Shown: positions 23,277 to 32,152 of the stretch, piece by piece
Layout: each line of letters begins with the position of its first letter
Numbering within the stretch: the first letter of the stretch is position 1
Source: a virus
Reading direction: 5' to 3' (one strand)
Length of the DNA stretch: 35,996 bases
Virus record (IMG/VR): IMGVR_UViG_3300031658_000037
Location: 1-35,996 of that record
Translations under genes and position numbers: made by a program
The notes under the pieces: generated by a model
Database searches by the model: none
Told to the model about the DNA's origin: nothing
What the model saw: only the letters and a program-made list of their open reading frames with translations

Positions 23277-25416
23277 TTACATCTGCTCCGGGTAAGATGG
23301 AACCAACTATGGCGTATGTGCCATTAGCCGTTCCGCTGTTAGTCTCTAAACTGTTAGGGTCTTCAAATTTAAAGAATACAAAAGGTTCTGGTATAGTTGC
23401 GTCTGCTATTAGCCCGTCTAGCGGTCTTGGGTAGCCCAAGTCGTCAATAAACTGTAGACGAACGTCTTCATCAGAAAAATCTATGTACTCGCTAGTGACA
23501 TATAGATTACTGACTTCACCATCCCATACTTGGCCATGCGCTGCTGAAGAACCTACATATAGTCGAGCAAGATTTGCCCAGTCCATATCGGTATTTGAAT
23601 AAAATTGATACGTTGGCGTAACTGATACACCATCAATATACATTTGCCTTTTTCCTGTGTCTGACAAATCAAAACTTGCAAGAACACTGTGCCAAGTATT
23701 TACGGAGGCCGCCGAGGGTGCGGTAGCTAAGAGGATATTTGAACCCGCAGAACTTATAGCCTGTACGAAGGGCTTGCCCAGTGTCTCACCAATAAGGAAA
23801 CGCTGCGCCCCTGCTCCCGTGTCTAAGTTCAAAATATAGTCGCTAGTGTTTGCCACATCCACATTGAACCAGTACGCCACCGATATGGTTTTTGATGTGG
23901 AGGGGGGATTCGTAATAGTGGTGTTATTAATACGGCCTAAACCACCCGCTCCTAACATGCTCCTAGCCCAATACTCACTACCGCCACGCGCACCTGTGAA
24001 CGGCCCGCTGTTAACTGTGAAGTCTCCACCTGTGCCAAGATTATTCCCAGCATCATCGGCTCTAAGTGGTAGATAAATTAACGGGCTTGAGCCTGTGGGT
24101 AATTCACCATCTTCACCGAGGTGTTTAGGTTTGTTGGTTTCAGCATCCCAGAGAGGGTCATCGGTTGGTATATCGACATATGAAGTGTCAAAATAAAAGT
24201 TACCCAAATCCATAGCATAATGCCCTGAACCTGTTGAACTGGCACCAACTCCGACATCCATGGTGTCTGTAATATCAATAGTGTCATTTGTGTATGTTGA
24301 CCACGTAACTGATGCGCTTACCCCATTGAGATAAACAAACCTTTTCCCGGTATCCGCCATGTCTATAATTACAGACACATTCCAATTTCGATCGTTGTTT
24401 ATTTTTTCAGTGACGGTAGCGTTTAATATTAAAGTCCCCGCCGAATTTCTTGCATATAGCCTTAGATACCCAGCCGTGTCTATTTGGAATACAACCTTAA
24501 TGTCAATCGCCCACACATACTCAAATACTGCATTGGTGGTTTTTATATCGAAGTTACAAGTAAATACTTTTGATCCGGATGCACCTGTTAAGCCTGTCGA
24601 ATGAACGTAGTCGGCTGAACCATCGAATGTAGAAGCAGCGGCGTTCCACTGATTAGCCCCCCGATTACTCCGCGCCATTGTTCCGTTGACTGTCCAAGCA
24701 TCGCCGCTGGTGCCATCGTTAGCCGTTAGGTCATCGGGGTCTGTGAAGGCTGTTAGGAATCCACTGGGTAAACTGTCAGAAGGTATAAGACCCTCAGTGT
24801 CGCTTATTTGATTAAATAATCTTCGGTTGCCTTCTGTCGCCATATCTCTATAGGTATAATCCAAATAGAGATTCGCAAGCCTACCCTTCATCATCGTATC
24901 TGTGGCTAGAGAACCTTTTGTTCCCGCATAATAGTTATTACTAGTAAAATCTATATTACTATTGCCATAGGTTGACCATGTGGCACTGGCAATTTCGTCA
25001 TTTATGTACACTGAACGATTTCCGGTATCTGCCAAATCAACGCTGACTAAAAAATGAATCCACGTATTACTGGGAAATTCATCAGAAGTGGCTGGGCCGT
25101 ATGCGAATAAATTAGCAGCAGCACTTGTATTTTTTGAACCTAGATTCCAGCCTCCTGCCGCTGATAAATACATATAAAATGTTTCATATCCAGTATCATA
25201 GTTACTAAGAATCCAGTGATTATCGGCTTCTTCATCATTGTAAATCCAAAAACTAAGCGTAAATTCCTTACCGTCACTGTTACCTGTTAGTGCTCCACTT
25301 ATTGATAGATAATCATTAGTGCCATCTAGGTCAGTGCCCAGTGGAAGCACATCACCGCCGCCCGCTGAACCCGCTGAACCCGCTGCCGCCATCAATGCTC
25401 GTCTTGGTGCTGGCAT
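23269..25416 (-). CDS. Tail fibre with three LamG-like (concanavalin) repeats
   Basis: 715 aa. Three lectin-like domains lie at about 26-205, 260-430 and 480-690. Each contains the strand motif D-x-x-DTG-x-R-x-x-Y-I/L-N/D (DLADTGNRSVYIND at about 127-140, DMADTGKRFVYLNG, DLSDTGKRQMYIDG). This is the LamG/concanavalin fold used to bind carbohydrate. It starts with MPAPRRALMAAAG, a Gly/Ala linker and a weak ribosome site, coupled to the upstream fibre gene, so it is likely the distal receptor-binding part. It is probably the most host-specific gene of the genome. Confidence 0.8.
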   Translation of the reverse strand: MPAPRRALMAAAGSAGSAGGGDVLPLGTDLDGTNDYLSISGALTGNSDGKEFTLSFWIYNDEEADNHWILSNYDTGYETFYMYLSAAGGWNLGSKNTSAAANLFAYGPATSDEFPSNTWIHFLVSVDLADTGNRSVYINDEIASATWSTYGNSNIDFTSNNYYAGTKGSLATDTMMKGRLANLYLDYTYRDMATEGNRRLFNQISDTEGLIPSDSLPSGFLTAFTDPDDLTANDGTSGDAWTVNGTMARSNRGANQWNAAASTFDGSADYVHSTGLTGASGSKVFTCNFDIKTTNAVFEYVWAIDIKVVFQIDTAGYLRLYARNSAGTLILNATVTEKINNDRNWNVSVIIDMADTGKRFVYLNGVSASVTWSTYTNDTIDITDTMDVGVGASSTGSGHYAMDLGNFYFDTSYVDIPTDDPLWDAETNKPKHLGEDGELPTGSSPLIYLPLRADDAGNNLGTGGDFTVNSGPFTGARGGSEYWARSMLGAGGLGRINNTTITNPPSTSKTISVAYWFNVDVANTSDYILNLDTGAGAQRFLIGETLGKPFVQAISSAGSNILLATAPSAASVNTWHSVLASFDLSDTGKRQMYIDGVSVTPTYQFYSNTDMDWANLARLYVGSSAAHGQVWDGEVSNLYVTSEYIDFSDEDVRLQFIDDLGYPRPLDGLIADATIPEPFVFFKFEDPNSLETNSGTANGTYAIVGSILPGADVNG

Positions 25417-25417
25417 C

Positions 25418-26827
25418 TTATGCGCTCGCCGTTATAGCTATTGCACCATGCCAAATCGTACCACCGTCAATAGTAAAAAACGTAAGCACATCAACACCCG
25501 CCGCCGTTAAAGTTGGTGCGGTAGCGGCAGGCCAATCTACCGAGGCAGGCCATGTAACTGTCTGCGAACCGCCATTAGTAAGTACAAGCGTAAAGCTGCA
25601 CATTTCATCCGAGGCTGTAGGATCGGAGAACGTAAACGTGTTTGCGCTGGTGTCTACCGTAGCAGAAACCGAATTGCCCGCCGTTACGTCTATATCCTGA
25701 GTACCACCACCTGTTGATCCAATCGCGTTGGTCACTTCGCCGTAGTCTTTCAGATTAACCCTTGAAACAGTGTTATCAGCACCAGCAAGTTCGCCAGCCA
25801 AAGTTGCGCCTGTCAGTGTGGGGTTAGTTGCAAAGACCGCTTTCCCTGTTCCTGTCTCATCCGATAGTAAGGCCAAAAGCTGAGCAGACGTAGTGGCGGC
25901 AAATTGCGAAAGATTCCCAGAGGTGAGAGCATCGCCGACACCAGCACCTATCGTCGTCCTTACTGCCCCTGCGGTTGCATCGTCCAGTATTGTTGCTGCA
26001 AAGGTTGAAATAGTCGTACTTGCAGGCAAAGACAGTGTTTTAATATCCGCGTCAACTTCACTATCCATTAACGCGCCAGCTGCATTTACGTTGGTCGCGT
26101 CAGTTACGTCAGCACCATCTTCAACATTTAGAAGTGCTAGTGCAGTAGCTTTCGATAGTACTTCAGGGTCGCCTGTAGCAGCTGTACTTCTACCGAGCAA
26201 CGAAGCTGTAGCCATCTCAGCCATCTTTGCTAATGTCACTGCGTTGTTAGCTATAACGGTCGCACCATCGCCAGTGCTTGTTACATCACCGCTATGGTTA
26301 GGATGCGAGTAATTATTGTACGGGCCAAGGTCAGAGATGTCACTTTCAGTAATAGGATCTACGGTGATCTCCTGACCGGACAGGGATATGTACGTTCCAG
26401 TACCAGCAAACGTAACGTCAGTTGAGTTATCAGTACCAGCGGCATCAACACCAATAGAGGTTCTAAGGGTCGCTCCAGATTCTGCAACAGGATCAGTAGT
26501 GCCGTCACCGACGATCATTTCACCGTCAGCGAGAACACCCATAGCTGTGATGGCTCCAGTACCGGAACCAAGTAGAACACCACCATCAGTTAACGAAGAC
26601 GCACCTGTGCCACCGTCAGCAACTGACAAGTCAGTGGTGAGCGACAGCGTTGGAATCGTAACTGTACCTGTGAAGGTTGGACTTGCGGAGTTGGATTTTG
26701 TAGCGATGGCGATAGCGATGTTATCGAGTTCTGTTTCGATCTCTGTGCCTTTAACAATTTTATCTGCATCTCCGGTAGGCAGTGCATCCTTGACTTGAAA
26801 ATCTACTAGCTTTGTATAGTCTGACAT
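25418..26827 (-). CDS. Tail fibre shaft protein, 469 aa
   Basis: Repetitive Thr/Gly/Ala-rich beta sequence (SLTTDLSVADGGTGASSLTD, GEMIVGDGTTDPVAESGATL, GQEITVDPITESDISDLGPY) typical of trimeric phage tail fibres. The N terminus (MSDYTKLVDFQVKDALPTGD) may dock on the tail. The C-terminal part (GGTQDIDVTAGNSVSATV ... WPAAT) is a common beta-sandwich end. The ribosome site AAGGTAGG (26835-26842) is provided by the last codons of the upstream HNH gene. Confidence 0.85.
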   Translation of the reverse strand: MSDYTKLVDFQVKDALPTGDADKIVKGTEIETELDNIAIAIATKSNSASPTFTGTVTIPTLSLTTDLSVADGGTGASSLTDGGVLLGSGTGAITAMGVLADGEMIVGDGTTDPVAESGATLRTSIGVDAAGTDNSTDVTFAGTGTYISLSGQEITVDPITESDISDLGPYNNYSHPNHSGDVTSTGDGATVIANNAVTLAKMAEMATASLLGRSTAATGDPEVLSKATALALLNVEDGADVTDATNVNAAGALMDSEVDADIKTLSLPASTTISTFAATILDDATAGAVRTTIGAGVGDALTSGNLSQFAATTSAQLLALLSDETGTGKAVFATNPTLTGATLAGELAGADNTVSRVNLKDYGEVTNAIGSTGGGTQDIDVTAGNSVSATVDTSANTFTFSDPTASDEMCSFTLVLTNGGSQTVTWPASVDWPAATAPTLTAAGVDVLTFFTIDGGTIWHGAIAITASA

Positions 26828-26830
26828 GTA

Positions 26831-27415
26831 TTAACCTACCTTAAATATATTTGATTTACTGAGGTTTTCAGTTGCAGGTATGACTTGTAGGTTTTCTGCT
26901 ACGTGCAGGCCGGAGACAAACTCACCTTGTAATGGTATTATGTGATCGACGTGGTAGACTCTACCTGTCATCTTTTCTAGTACCTTTGCGGTACAGTAAT
27001 GTTCCTTGAGCCAGAACTGCTGCCAGGGACACGTATCTGTGTATGCTGGAGTTCGCTGGAGCTTTGCTGCTCTGCGCTTTGCACTTCTAGCATTACTGTT
27101 TTCTGGGTTGTTCTTAGCCCATTCTCGGTCGTACTCGTTTAGACGCTCGCCGTGTTCTGCTCTGTAACTCTTAGCCCAATCGCTGAAGTATTCTTTGTTC
27201 TCTGCGTAGTATTTAGCGTTCTTCTCTTTCCAGTATTCTTTATTTTCTTCGTGGTGCTTCTTGTTAGCAGCAGAGATCTTATCTTTGTTCTTAGCCTTGT
27301 ATGCTCTGTTATAAGCAGCTTGACATATCTTACAATGAGACTTTAGAGTTTGCTCATCCTTTCGATTGAACATTGAAAGCTCTTTGGATTCGTTACAAGT
27401 AGTACAAGTCTTCAT
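26831..27415 (-). CDS. HNH homing-type endonuclease 1, 194 aa
   Basis: N-terminal zinc ribbon (C4, C7, C28, C31), a long Lys/Glu-rich linker with repeated Tyr/Trp-Lys helices, a SAKRRAAKLQRTP segment, and a C-terminal HNH motif (VYHVDHIIPLQGEFVSGLHV ... LSKSN). It is a paralogue of the genes at 32153 and 34696. First gene after the consensus promoter at 27448-27476. The final codons (FKVG, stop) contain the tail-fibre ribosome site. Likely a free-standing selfish nuclease. Confidence 0.9.
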   Translation of the reverse strand: MKTCTTCNESKELSMFNRKDEQTLKSHCKICQAAYNRAYKAKNKDKISAANKKHHEENKEYWKEKNAKYYAENKEYFSDWAKSYRAEHGERLNEYDREWAKNNPENSNARSAKRRAAKLQRTPAYTDTCPWQQFWLKEHYCTAKVLEKMTGRVYHVDHIIPLQGEFVSGLHVAENLQVIPATENLSKSNIFKVG

Positions 27416-27447
27416 AGAGTATACCTAAGTAATTAATACTGACTACT

Positions 27448-27476
27448 ATTATAACACACTCTGTTGTTTCTGTCAA
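27448..27476 (-). promoter_or_regulatory. Consensus sigma70 promoter for the tail block
   Basis: On the minus strand: TTGACA (27476-27471), 17 bp, TATAAT (27453-27448), an exact consensus. The start site would be near 27441, about 25 nt before the HNH gene ATG. It lies just after the capsid terminator, separating capsid and tail transcription. Confidence 0.88.
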
Positions 27477-27508
27477 TCTTTTATGTACACCCTCGTCGAA
27501 GGAATACA

Positions 27509-27537
27509 TAAAAGAAGCCCTCTATGTAAGCAGGGCT
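27509..27537 (-). terminator. Factor-independent terminator after capsid gene
   Basis: Minus-strand AGCCCT (27537-27532), a 10-base loop, AGGGCT (27521-27516), then TCTTTT. It starts 8 bp beyond the major capsid stop and ends before the next promoter. It has a stable GC stem and a reasonable U tract. Confidence 0.75.
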
Positions 27538-27544
27538 GTTTGTG

Positions 27545-28534
27545 TTACTCGTCTGCGATGGCTAGGATGAATCCAGCTTCGGGACGGTAAACCTGTGTAC
27601 CATATATGGTATCAGCAGTATAGAGCGTACTTAAATATTCTTGCTTGTATTGGGTTTGAGACCGAACAGCCAGCTGCTCTGCACAGACAATCGCATCCTT
27701 GTGCATAAACAAACAACCGCGAACAGCGATAGAGCCGCCAGCGTTCTGACCAGAAGTCTCAAGGGTAGGTGCATTGCTTGACACGTAAATGTCAACGCCG
27801 TACACAGAACCAACCAAGCCAGTCTTCACACTACGCTCGTCGCGGAAATCGCTAGAAACGTAACGCTCAAGGCCCAGGATAGACTTACGAGCAGCAGGTG
27901 GGATTATCAAACAACGACCGTCCATAGGCACGTTTGCGTCATCCATCAACTTAATAGCTTCACGGAAACCGAGGTCAGTGAAGTTATCACCAGTAGCAAC
28001 CGTATCATCAGTATAGATGGTCAGGCCAGTAGCAGCGTTGAAGTAATAACTGTTTGTGTTTTCCCAGTTAGCACCGTCAGTAGGAGCAAGCGTCTTAGTA
28101 CCATCACCGAAACCAGTGGCAGTATTGATAAGATGCGTATCCATTTGAAGGGCTAGTTGATAACCAGCATCTTCGGTGTAGAACTGACGCAGACTGTTAA
28201 GCCCTTGTACGTCTACAATGTCTTCGATCAAACGAGAGTATTCCCAGTGCTGGTCAACAGTTACCTGCAACTCGCTCTCTAGGTTCGCTTGAATAGTTAC
28301 CGCAGTAGCCTCTGCCTTAGCAGCTGCTGAACCACGTACAGGCTTCGGTATATGTATTACGTCGCCCTTCTTGCCTTTCATTGACAACCGCTTAACTAAC
28401 GGTGCAACTTTAAGGTTCTTTTGATATGCAGCGATTACCTCGTCACTCCAGATTTCTGGAATGAATGTACCTGCTGCGGTTTTGTCTACTACAGCATTCG
28501 CTGTAAAATAGGCACCTGATGTTTCACTAGCCAT
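27545..28534 (-). CDS. Major capsid protein
   Basis: 329 aa, podovirus HK97-fold capsid protein. The openings TAAGTFIPEIWSDEVIAAYQ and KNLKVAPLVKRLSMKGKKGD, then VTVDQHWEYSRLIEDI and the MDGRCLIIPPAARKSIL segment, are characteristic of SIO1/T7-like capsid proteins. A strong AGGAGA ribosome site, a scaffold gene upstream, and its own terminator downstream fit a highly expressed structural gene. It forms the icosahedral shell. Confidence 0.93.
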   Translation of the reverse strand: MASETSGAYFTANAVVDKTAAGTFIPEIWSDEVIAAYQKNLKVAPLVKRLSMKGKKGDVIHIPKPVRGSAAAKAEATAVTIQANLESELQVTVDQHWEYSRLIEDIVDVQGLNSLRQFYTEDAGYQLALQMDTHLINTATGFGDGTKTLAPTDGANWENTNSYYFNAATGLTIYTDDTVATGDNFTDLGFREAIKLMDDANVPMDGRCLIIPPAARKSILGLERYVSSDFRDERSVKTGLVGSVYGVDIYVSSNAPTLETSGQNAGGSIAVRGCLFMHKDAIVCAEQLAVRSQTQYKQEYLSTLYTADTIYGTQVYRPEAGFILAIADE

Positions 28535-28549
28535 GTCGTTCTCCTAAAT

Positions 28550-29353
28550 TTATTTAACGCGACCTTCTGAGTAAGCCTGCATAATCTCATCATTGAGAGA
28601 AGCATAACGGTCAGGGTCGTCAACCATGAGTTTAATAATATCTGCTCTACGGTATATCTTTTTACGACTTCCCGTTTGAGCACTGCGACCAGAACCTGTC
28701 TGGGCTGCTTTAGAACTACTCTTGCGAGCTTTCTTGTCTACTTCAGCGGTCTGCTGCGCCATGCTGGTTCTCTCTTTCCAGAGGGAAAACAACTCATTCG
28801 CAGCGGCAAAGTTATAATTCTGGTCCGCATCTACAAACATCTGAGTTCTATATTCAGATCCCTTAATCCAATCAATGAAAGAAGCATCGCCCATGATCTC
28901 TTTAGCGTCAGGATGTTCCTGTGCAAAGCGTGTTTTAAGTGCCTCACGTTGCTGCTGAAATGCATGTTGTTCTGCTTGCTTTATCTTTGGATGATTCTCT
29001 ATGGCCCGTGATACTGCTTTTTGTGGGTCAGTAAAGAAATCAACATCTTCTGTATCGTCTTCTTGCTGAGGTGGCTGTTGCTGTTGAGCAGTCTGCGTCG
29101 TTATAAAGTTATCAACAACGCCGCGAAGTTCTCCAACTTCTGAACTGTGGCGACCTATCATCTTTTCAGCTTCCTGATGCATGTGCACCAAGTCTTCAAG
29201 TGATTTGTCTCTGTACTTATCCGGTAGCTGAGGGGCCTCTTCGACTTGTTCTGTCTCTTGAGGTTCTTCCTCTAAATCTGTTACCGAGTTGGTTACATCC
29301 AGTTCGTCAGCCTGGTCTTCAATTTGCTCTTCAACTAATGTAGCTCTAGCCAT
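28550..29353 (-). CDS. Capsid scaffold (assembly) protein, 267 aa
   Basis: The N terminus is very acidic (EEQIEDQADELD, DLEEEPQETEQVEEAP), the centre is Gln-rich and coiled, and the C terminus is basic (KKARKSSSKA, RKKIYRRADIIKLM). This is the usual layout of podovirus scaffolds, which act between portal and capsid. It lies directly upstream of the capsid gene. GGAG serves as ribosome site. Confidence 0.85.
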   Translation of the reverse strand: MARATLVEEQIEDQADELDVTNSVTDLEEEPQETEQVEEAPQLPDKYRDKSLEDLVHMHQEAEKMIGRHSSEVGELRGVVDNFITTQTAQQQQPPQQEDDTEDVDFFTDPQKAVSRAIENHPKIKQAEQHAFQQQREALKTRFAQEHPDAKEIMGDASFIDWIKGSEYRTQMFVDADQNYNFAAANELFSLWKERTSMAQQTAEVDKKARKSSSKAAQTGSGRSAQTGSRKKIYRRADIIKLMVDDPDRYASLNDEIMQAYSEGRVK

Positions 29354-29399
29354 TATTAAACTCCGTACCGTTAGGTATTATGGATATAAATTTAGGAAG

Positions 29400-29627
29400 T
29401 TACCCTTGAGGGGTTTCCGTGCTGCCTGCCTTTTCATGCTCTTTGATCCACCTCATGTGACGGCCAGGGAAATCCCCAGAAGCGCCGTCGAGTATGAACG
29501 CAGGACTTGATACCATCTTTTTCTTTATTGTGCCGCACTCACAGAGGAGTTCCGCAGCGGGGTCTGTAACTATGTGCTCTGTTACTTCATCACACGTTGA
29601 GCATCTATAATCAAATATCTTCAGCAT
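29400..29627 (-). CDS. FmdB-like zinc-ribbon protein, 75 aa
   Basis: The frame begins at ATG 29642, but MLKIFDYRCSTCDE from 29627 is the canonical start of these proteins and avoids a ribosome site that is too close. Two CxxC/CxC pairs (CSTC at about 9, CEC at about 31) make a zinc ribbon. The tail SSPAFILDGASGDFPGRHMR is shared by many phage proteins encoded near capsid genes. It overlaps the upstream gene by 17 bp. The function is unknown, possibly virion assembly or regulation. Confidence 0.75.
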   Translation of the reverse strand: MLKIFDYRCSTCDEVTEHIVTDPAAELLCECGTIKKKMVSSPAFILDGASGDFPGRHMRWIKEHEKAGSTETPQG

Positions 29628-29859
29628 TAGGTGCTTCAGCATCTTCCTGGGCCTGTCTAATCAGAGCCTGGAAGTGTATAATAGAGGCTATAATGTTTAG
29701 CTGTCCCTTTCTAAAGTGAAGGTCATCACTATCCGTCGTAGCTTCTACTGAGTTGATTACAGTAGCATTCTGAGCAAATTCATTAACTAGCTGTTTCCAG
29801 CCGCTTGTTAAGAATAGGTCATCGTAGTCATTGAAGTAAGTTTGTAGCTCAGGTTCCAT
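29611..29859 (-). CDS. Hypothetical protein between portal and scaffold, 82 aa
   Basis: An AGGAGA ribosome site precedes ATG 29859, and the consensus promoter at 29902-29930 lies about 40 bp upstream, so this is the first gene of the capsid block. It is helical and acidic (YFNDYDDLFLTSGWKQLVNE, HFRKGQLNIIASIIHFQALI). The HFRKGQL...I motif recurs in phage genes adjacent to portal/capsid genes, by memory. The role is unknown. Confidence 0.8.
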   Translation of the reverse strand: MEPELQTYFNDYDDLFLTSGWKQLVNEFAQNATVINSVEATTDSDDLHFRKGQLNIIASIIHFQALIRQAQEDAEAPNAEDI

Positions 29860-29901
29860 ATAAGGATTCTCCTAGAGTGTTAATTGATGTGGTACAGGTA
29901 T

Positions 29902-29930
29902 ATTATACCATACTTTCGAGTAAATGTCAA
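29902..29930 (-). promoter_or_regulatory. Consensus sigma70 promoter for the capsid block
   Basis: On the minus strand: TTGACA (29930-29925), 17 bp, TATAAT (29907-29902), an exact consensus. The 41 bp at 29900-29940 match 35621-35661 at 36 positions, spacer included, so this promoter and the one at 35623-35651 share ancestry or extra conserved contacts. The -35 overlaps the stop of the small gene 29927-30061. Confidence 0.88.
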
Positions 29931-30061
29931 GCACTTTCTTTAACTTTCTTTACAGCCTTCTTCTTATCTGCTGCCTGTTGCTCACGAATGTCAAGCTCTT
30001 TGTTAACTTCTACCCTGATTAATATCAAGATCTGTTCTAGTTCTTTCTGCGTCATTAGCAT
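29927..30061 (-). CDS. Small charged helical protein, 44 aa
   Basis: ATG 30061 has GGAG about 9 bp upstream. The product (opening MLMTQKELEQILILIRVEVN) is an amphipathic helix with a very basic C terminus (ADKKKAVKKVKESA). No family is recognised. The TGA stop lies inside the TTGACA of the capsid-block promoter. The spacing and charge pattern look real, but it is short. Confidence 0.5.
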   Translation of the reverse strand: MLMTQKELEQILILIRVEVNKELDIREQQAADKKKAVKKVKESA

Positions 30062-30062
30062 A

Positions 30063-30139
30063 TTAAAGCACTCCAGTCATTAGTGTTATTTCAATAATTT
30101 CTATTATGTCATCTTCTTCTTTAGCAACTTATCATGCAT
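30063..30139 (-). pseudogene. Possible small frameshifted ORF after portal
   Basis: ATG 30139 opens MHDKLLKK... and stops after 11 codons. A neighbouring frame continues as AKEEDDIIEIIEITLMTGVL and ends at TAA 30063-30065, one base before the next ATG, carrying that gene's GGAG. A shift of frame near 30121 (CTAAAGAAGAAG) would join them into about 26 aa. It could be a decayed gene, a sequencing indel or chance. Confidence 0.25.
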
Positions 30140-30155
30140 TGCTAATAGCTTTAGG

Positions 30156-32150
30156 TTATCTGTTGCCGTCTAGTAGCTCCATAACTTTAGCTTCAGCGGC
30201 TACGTTACCATCCTCTCTACGCATTCGATGTTCTGATTCACCTATCTTGATCTGTAATTCCTTCTCCTTCAGCGCCCTGTCAGCTACCTTGAGCCTTCTT
30301 TCAAACTCCTTATCATCCTCTTCACCAGCCTGGAGGGAATCCGTTGCAACATCCATCTTCTTAATCTCAAGTTCGATGGGCATCAACTGGGTCTCAGTCT
30401 GGTACTTCTGTGCTCGTGCGTCTGACTCTCTGGCTTGTGCATTGATAGCGTCTGTCTGTGATTGCTGGAACGCAAGAGCGGCTTGATCCTGTTGCTGACG
30501 CATCTGCTCTGCTTCGGGGTTGGGTTCTGCTGCTTTCTGCAAGGTCTCTATAAGTTCCTCACGGTTACTCAGGTTCATGTTCTCAACGATACTCTGAATC
30601 AACGCAGGGTACATAGGACTCTCAGGAGACATGGTTTGGAGCAATTGAGTTAGCTGTCCTACCTCGTACTCACGAGCGATGATACCTAACGAGGACGTTG
30701 CATTAAACTTATAGTCCTTGACGGGATATTGCTCTGGGTCGAACTGCATGTAGCGGTACGCAGCCTTCTTAACAAAAGGAATGAGAAAGCCCTGTTGGAA
30801 GTTAACGAGGGTACGTTTGTGTCGTTTGATGATGGCACCCAGGGACATGGAGATACCCGCCGCGGTGCCTTCACCATTTATTTGTCCACCGATTCCAGTA
30901 GAGTCGATAGCTCCAGTGCTTGATTGAACCATCTGCTGAAGTACCGCAGCTTGGCTAAATGTGTTCTGATCCAGAGTTCCGAAGTTAAACGGACGGAGCA
31001 CTGTATTAGGATCTCCGTTGGTTAGGATAGTCTTGCCTGGGCGTATCTCAGGCTTAGCTCCACGAGGCATACGAGATGCATCCATAGCCATCATTGGGTG
31101 TATCGTTAATGCAAGGCCGTCTATACGAGCGCGTAACTCGGTATCAAGAGCCTTCTGACTCATATAGCCCTTCTCACAAACACCACGGCCCCAGAAGCGA
31201 CCAGGAACTGTATCCCACGAGAAAGCAACAACAGGACGATCCTGCATCATGTATGGATTCTCTTCCACCTTCAAGAGCTGCCCACCGTTGGCAATAACAA
31301 CTATCGCCTCAACCATAGAGGAGGTACCTTCAACACCATCTATTTCTTCTTCAATAAGTTCTCTAGGTACAAGCCCGTAGTATTTAGTCAACCGAACCTT
31401 GTCATCCTGATACACAGTCAAGTCATCATCGGGTTCTAGGTCGGTATCTGTGGGTGCGTTTTCTAACGCGCAATCCCTATAAATACCACGTTCTTGTAAG
31501 TCTTCGACGTAGTGGGTGCTAACAAACTCATCTACAGCACACCCAACAGCGTCCTCTATACAGGTAGCAACAGGCTCAATAAGGAAGTTCTGAGGCTGGA
31601 TAGGACGCATCTTAACAACAGTCCTGTCTGTAATCTCAACACCAAAGGCTTGAAGTTGGCCATCCATAGCCTCCTGCGTAGCAGGTTTCATTTCCTTAAT
31701 CTCTTCTATAGTGATCTCGGCAATACCTGTGCCATAGACAGCAGCGTTAATAAGACACTCGCCAACTGCCTGCCTCACTCTTGTGTTCTCAAAGTCCTCA
31801 GTTAGTTTGTTACGGAGGAACTGTACGTCCTTGGATTCTTTATCTCCCAGGTTATCACTGATGTCAAACCACTTACCACGTCCAAAGGAGGCTTCTTCGA
31901 TCTCTGCGACGGAAGATTCAACTGCCTGCTGGAGTGCTGGGTTGATTAGTTTTGACCTCTCAGAAGTACGTTCCTTATCTGAGGGATCCCAAATAGCTCT
32001 CCAGAGGCGGTAGTACTCTTCAAATCGTTCTTCATAGTTACTGGTGTAGGAATCTCGCCAGTCCTCACATTTAGTCATAACCCAATCTTCGAGAGATTCC
32101 TCAAGCATAAGAGGATCTACTTTTGTTAAATCATCGTTGTACTCTGCCAT
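30156..32150 (-). CDS. Portal protein
   Basis: 664 aa, the DNA-entry portal of the head. The order (terminase large, HNH, portal, scaffold, capsid), the size and motifs such as TSERSKLINPALQQAVESSV, IRPGKTILTNGD and GEGTAAGISMSLGAIIKRHK fit podovirus portal/head-tail connector proteins. The C-terminal 130 residues are Gln/Glu-rich helices (AEQMRQQQDQAALAFQQSQT), the expected barrel or crown. Its ribosome site GAGGTAGG (32157-32164) lies in the last codons of HNH 2. Confidence 0.9.
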   Translation of the reverse strand: MAEYNDDLTKVDPLMLEESLEDWVMTKCEDWRDSYTSNYEERFEEYYRLWRAIWDPSDKERTSERSKLINPALQQAVESSVAEIEEASFGRGKWFDISDNLGDKESKDVQFLRNKLTEDFENTRVRQAVGECLINAAVYGTGIAEITIEEIKEMKPATQEAMDGQLQAFGVEITDRTVVKMRPIQPQNFLIEPVATCIEDAVGCAVDEFVSTHYVEDLQERGIYRDCALENAPTDTDLEPDDDLTVYQDDKVRLTKYYGLVPRELIEEEIDGVEGTSSMVEAIVVIANGGQLLKVEENPYMMQDRPVVAFSWDTVPGRFWGRGVCEKGYMSQKALDTELRARIDGLALTIHPMMAMDASRMPRGAKPEIRPGKTILTNGDPNTVLRPFNFGTLDQNTFSQAAVLQQMVQSSTGAIDSTGIGGQINGEGTAAGISMSLGAIIKRHKRTLVNFQQGFLIPFVKKAAYRYMQFDPEQYPVKDYKFNATSSLGIIAREYEVGQLTQLLQTMSPESPMYPALIQSIVENMNLSNREELIETLQKAAEPNPEAEQMRQQQDQAALAFQQSQTDAINAQARESDARAQKYQTETQLMPIELEIKKMDVATDSLQAGEEDDKEFERRLKVADRALKEKELQIKIGESEHRMRREDGNVAAEAKVMELLDGNR

Positions 32151-32152
32151 GC

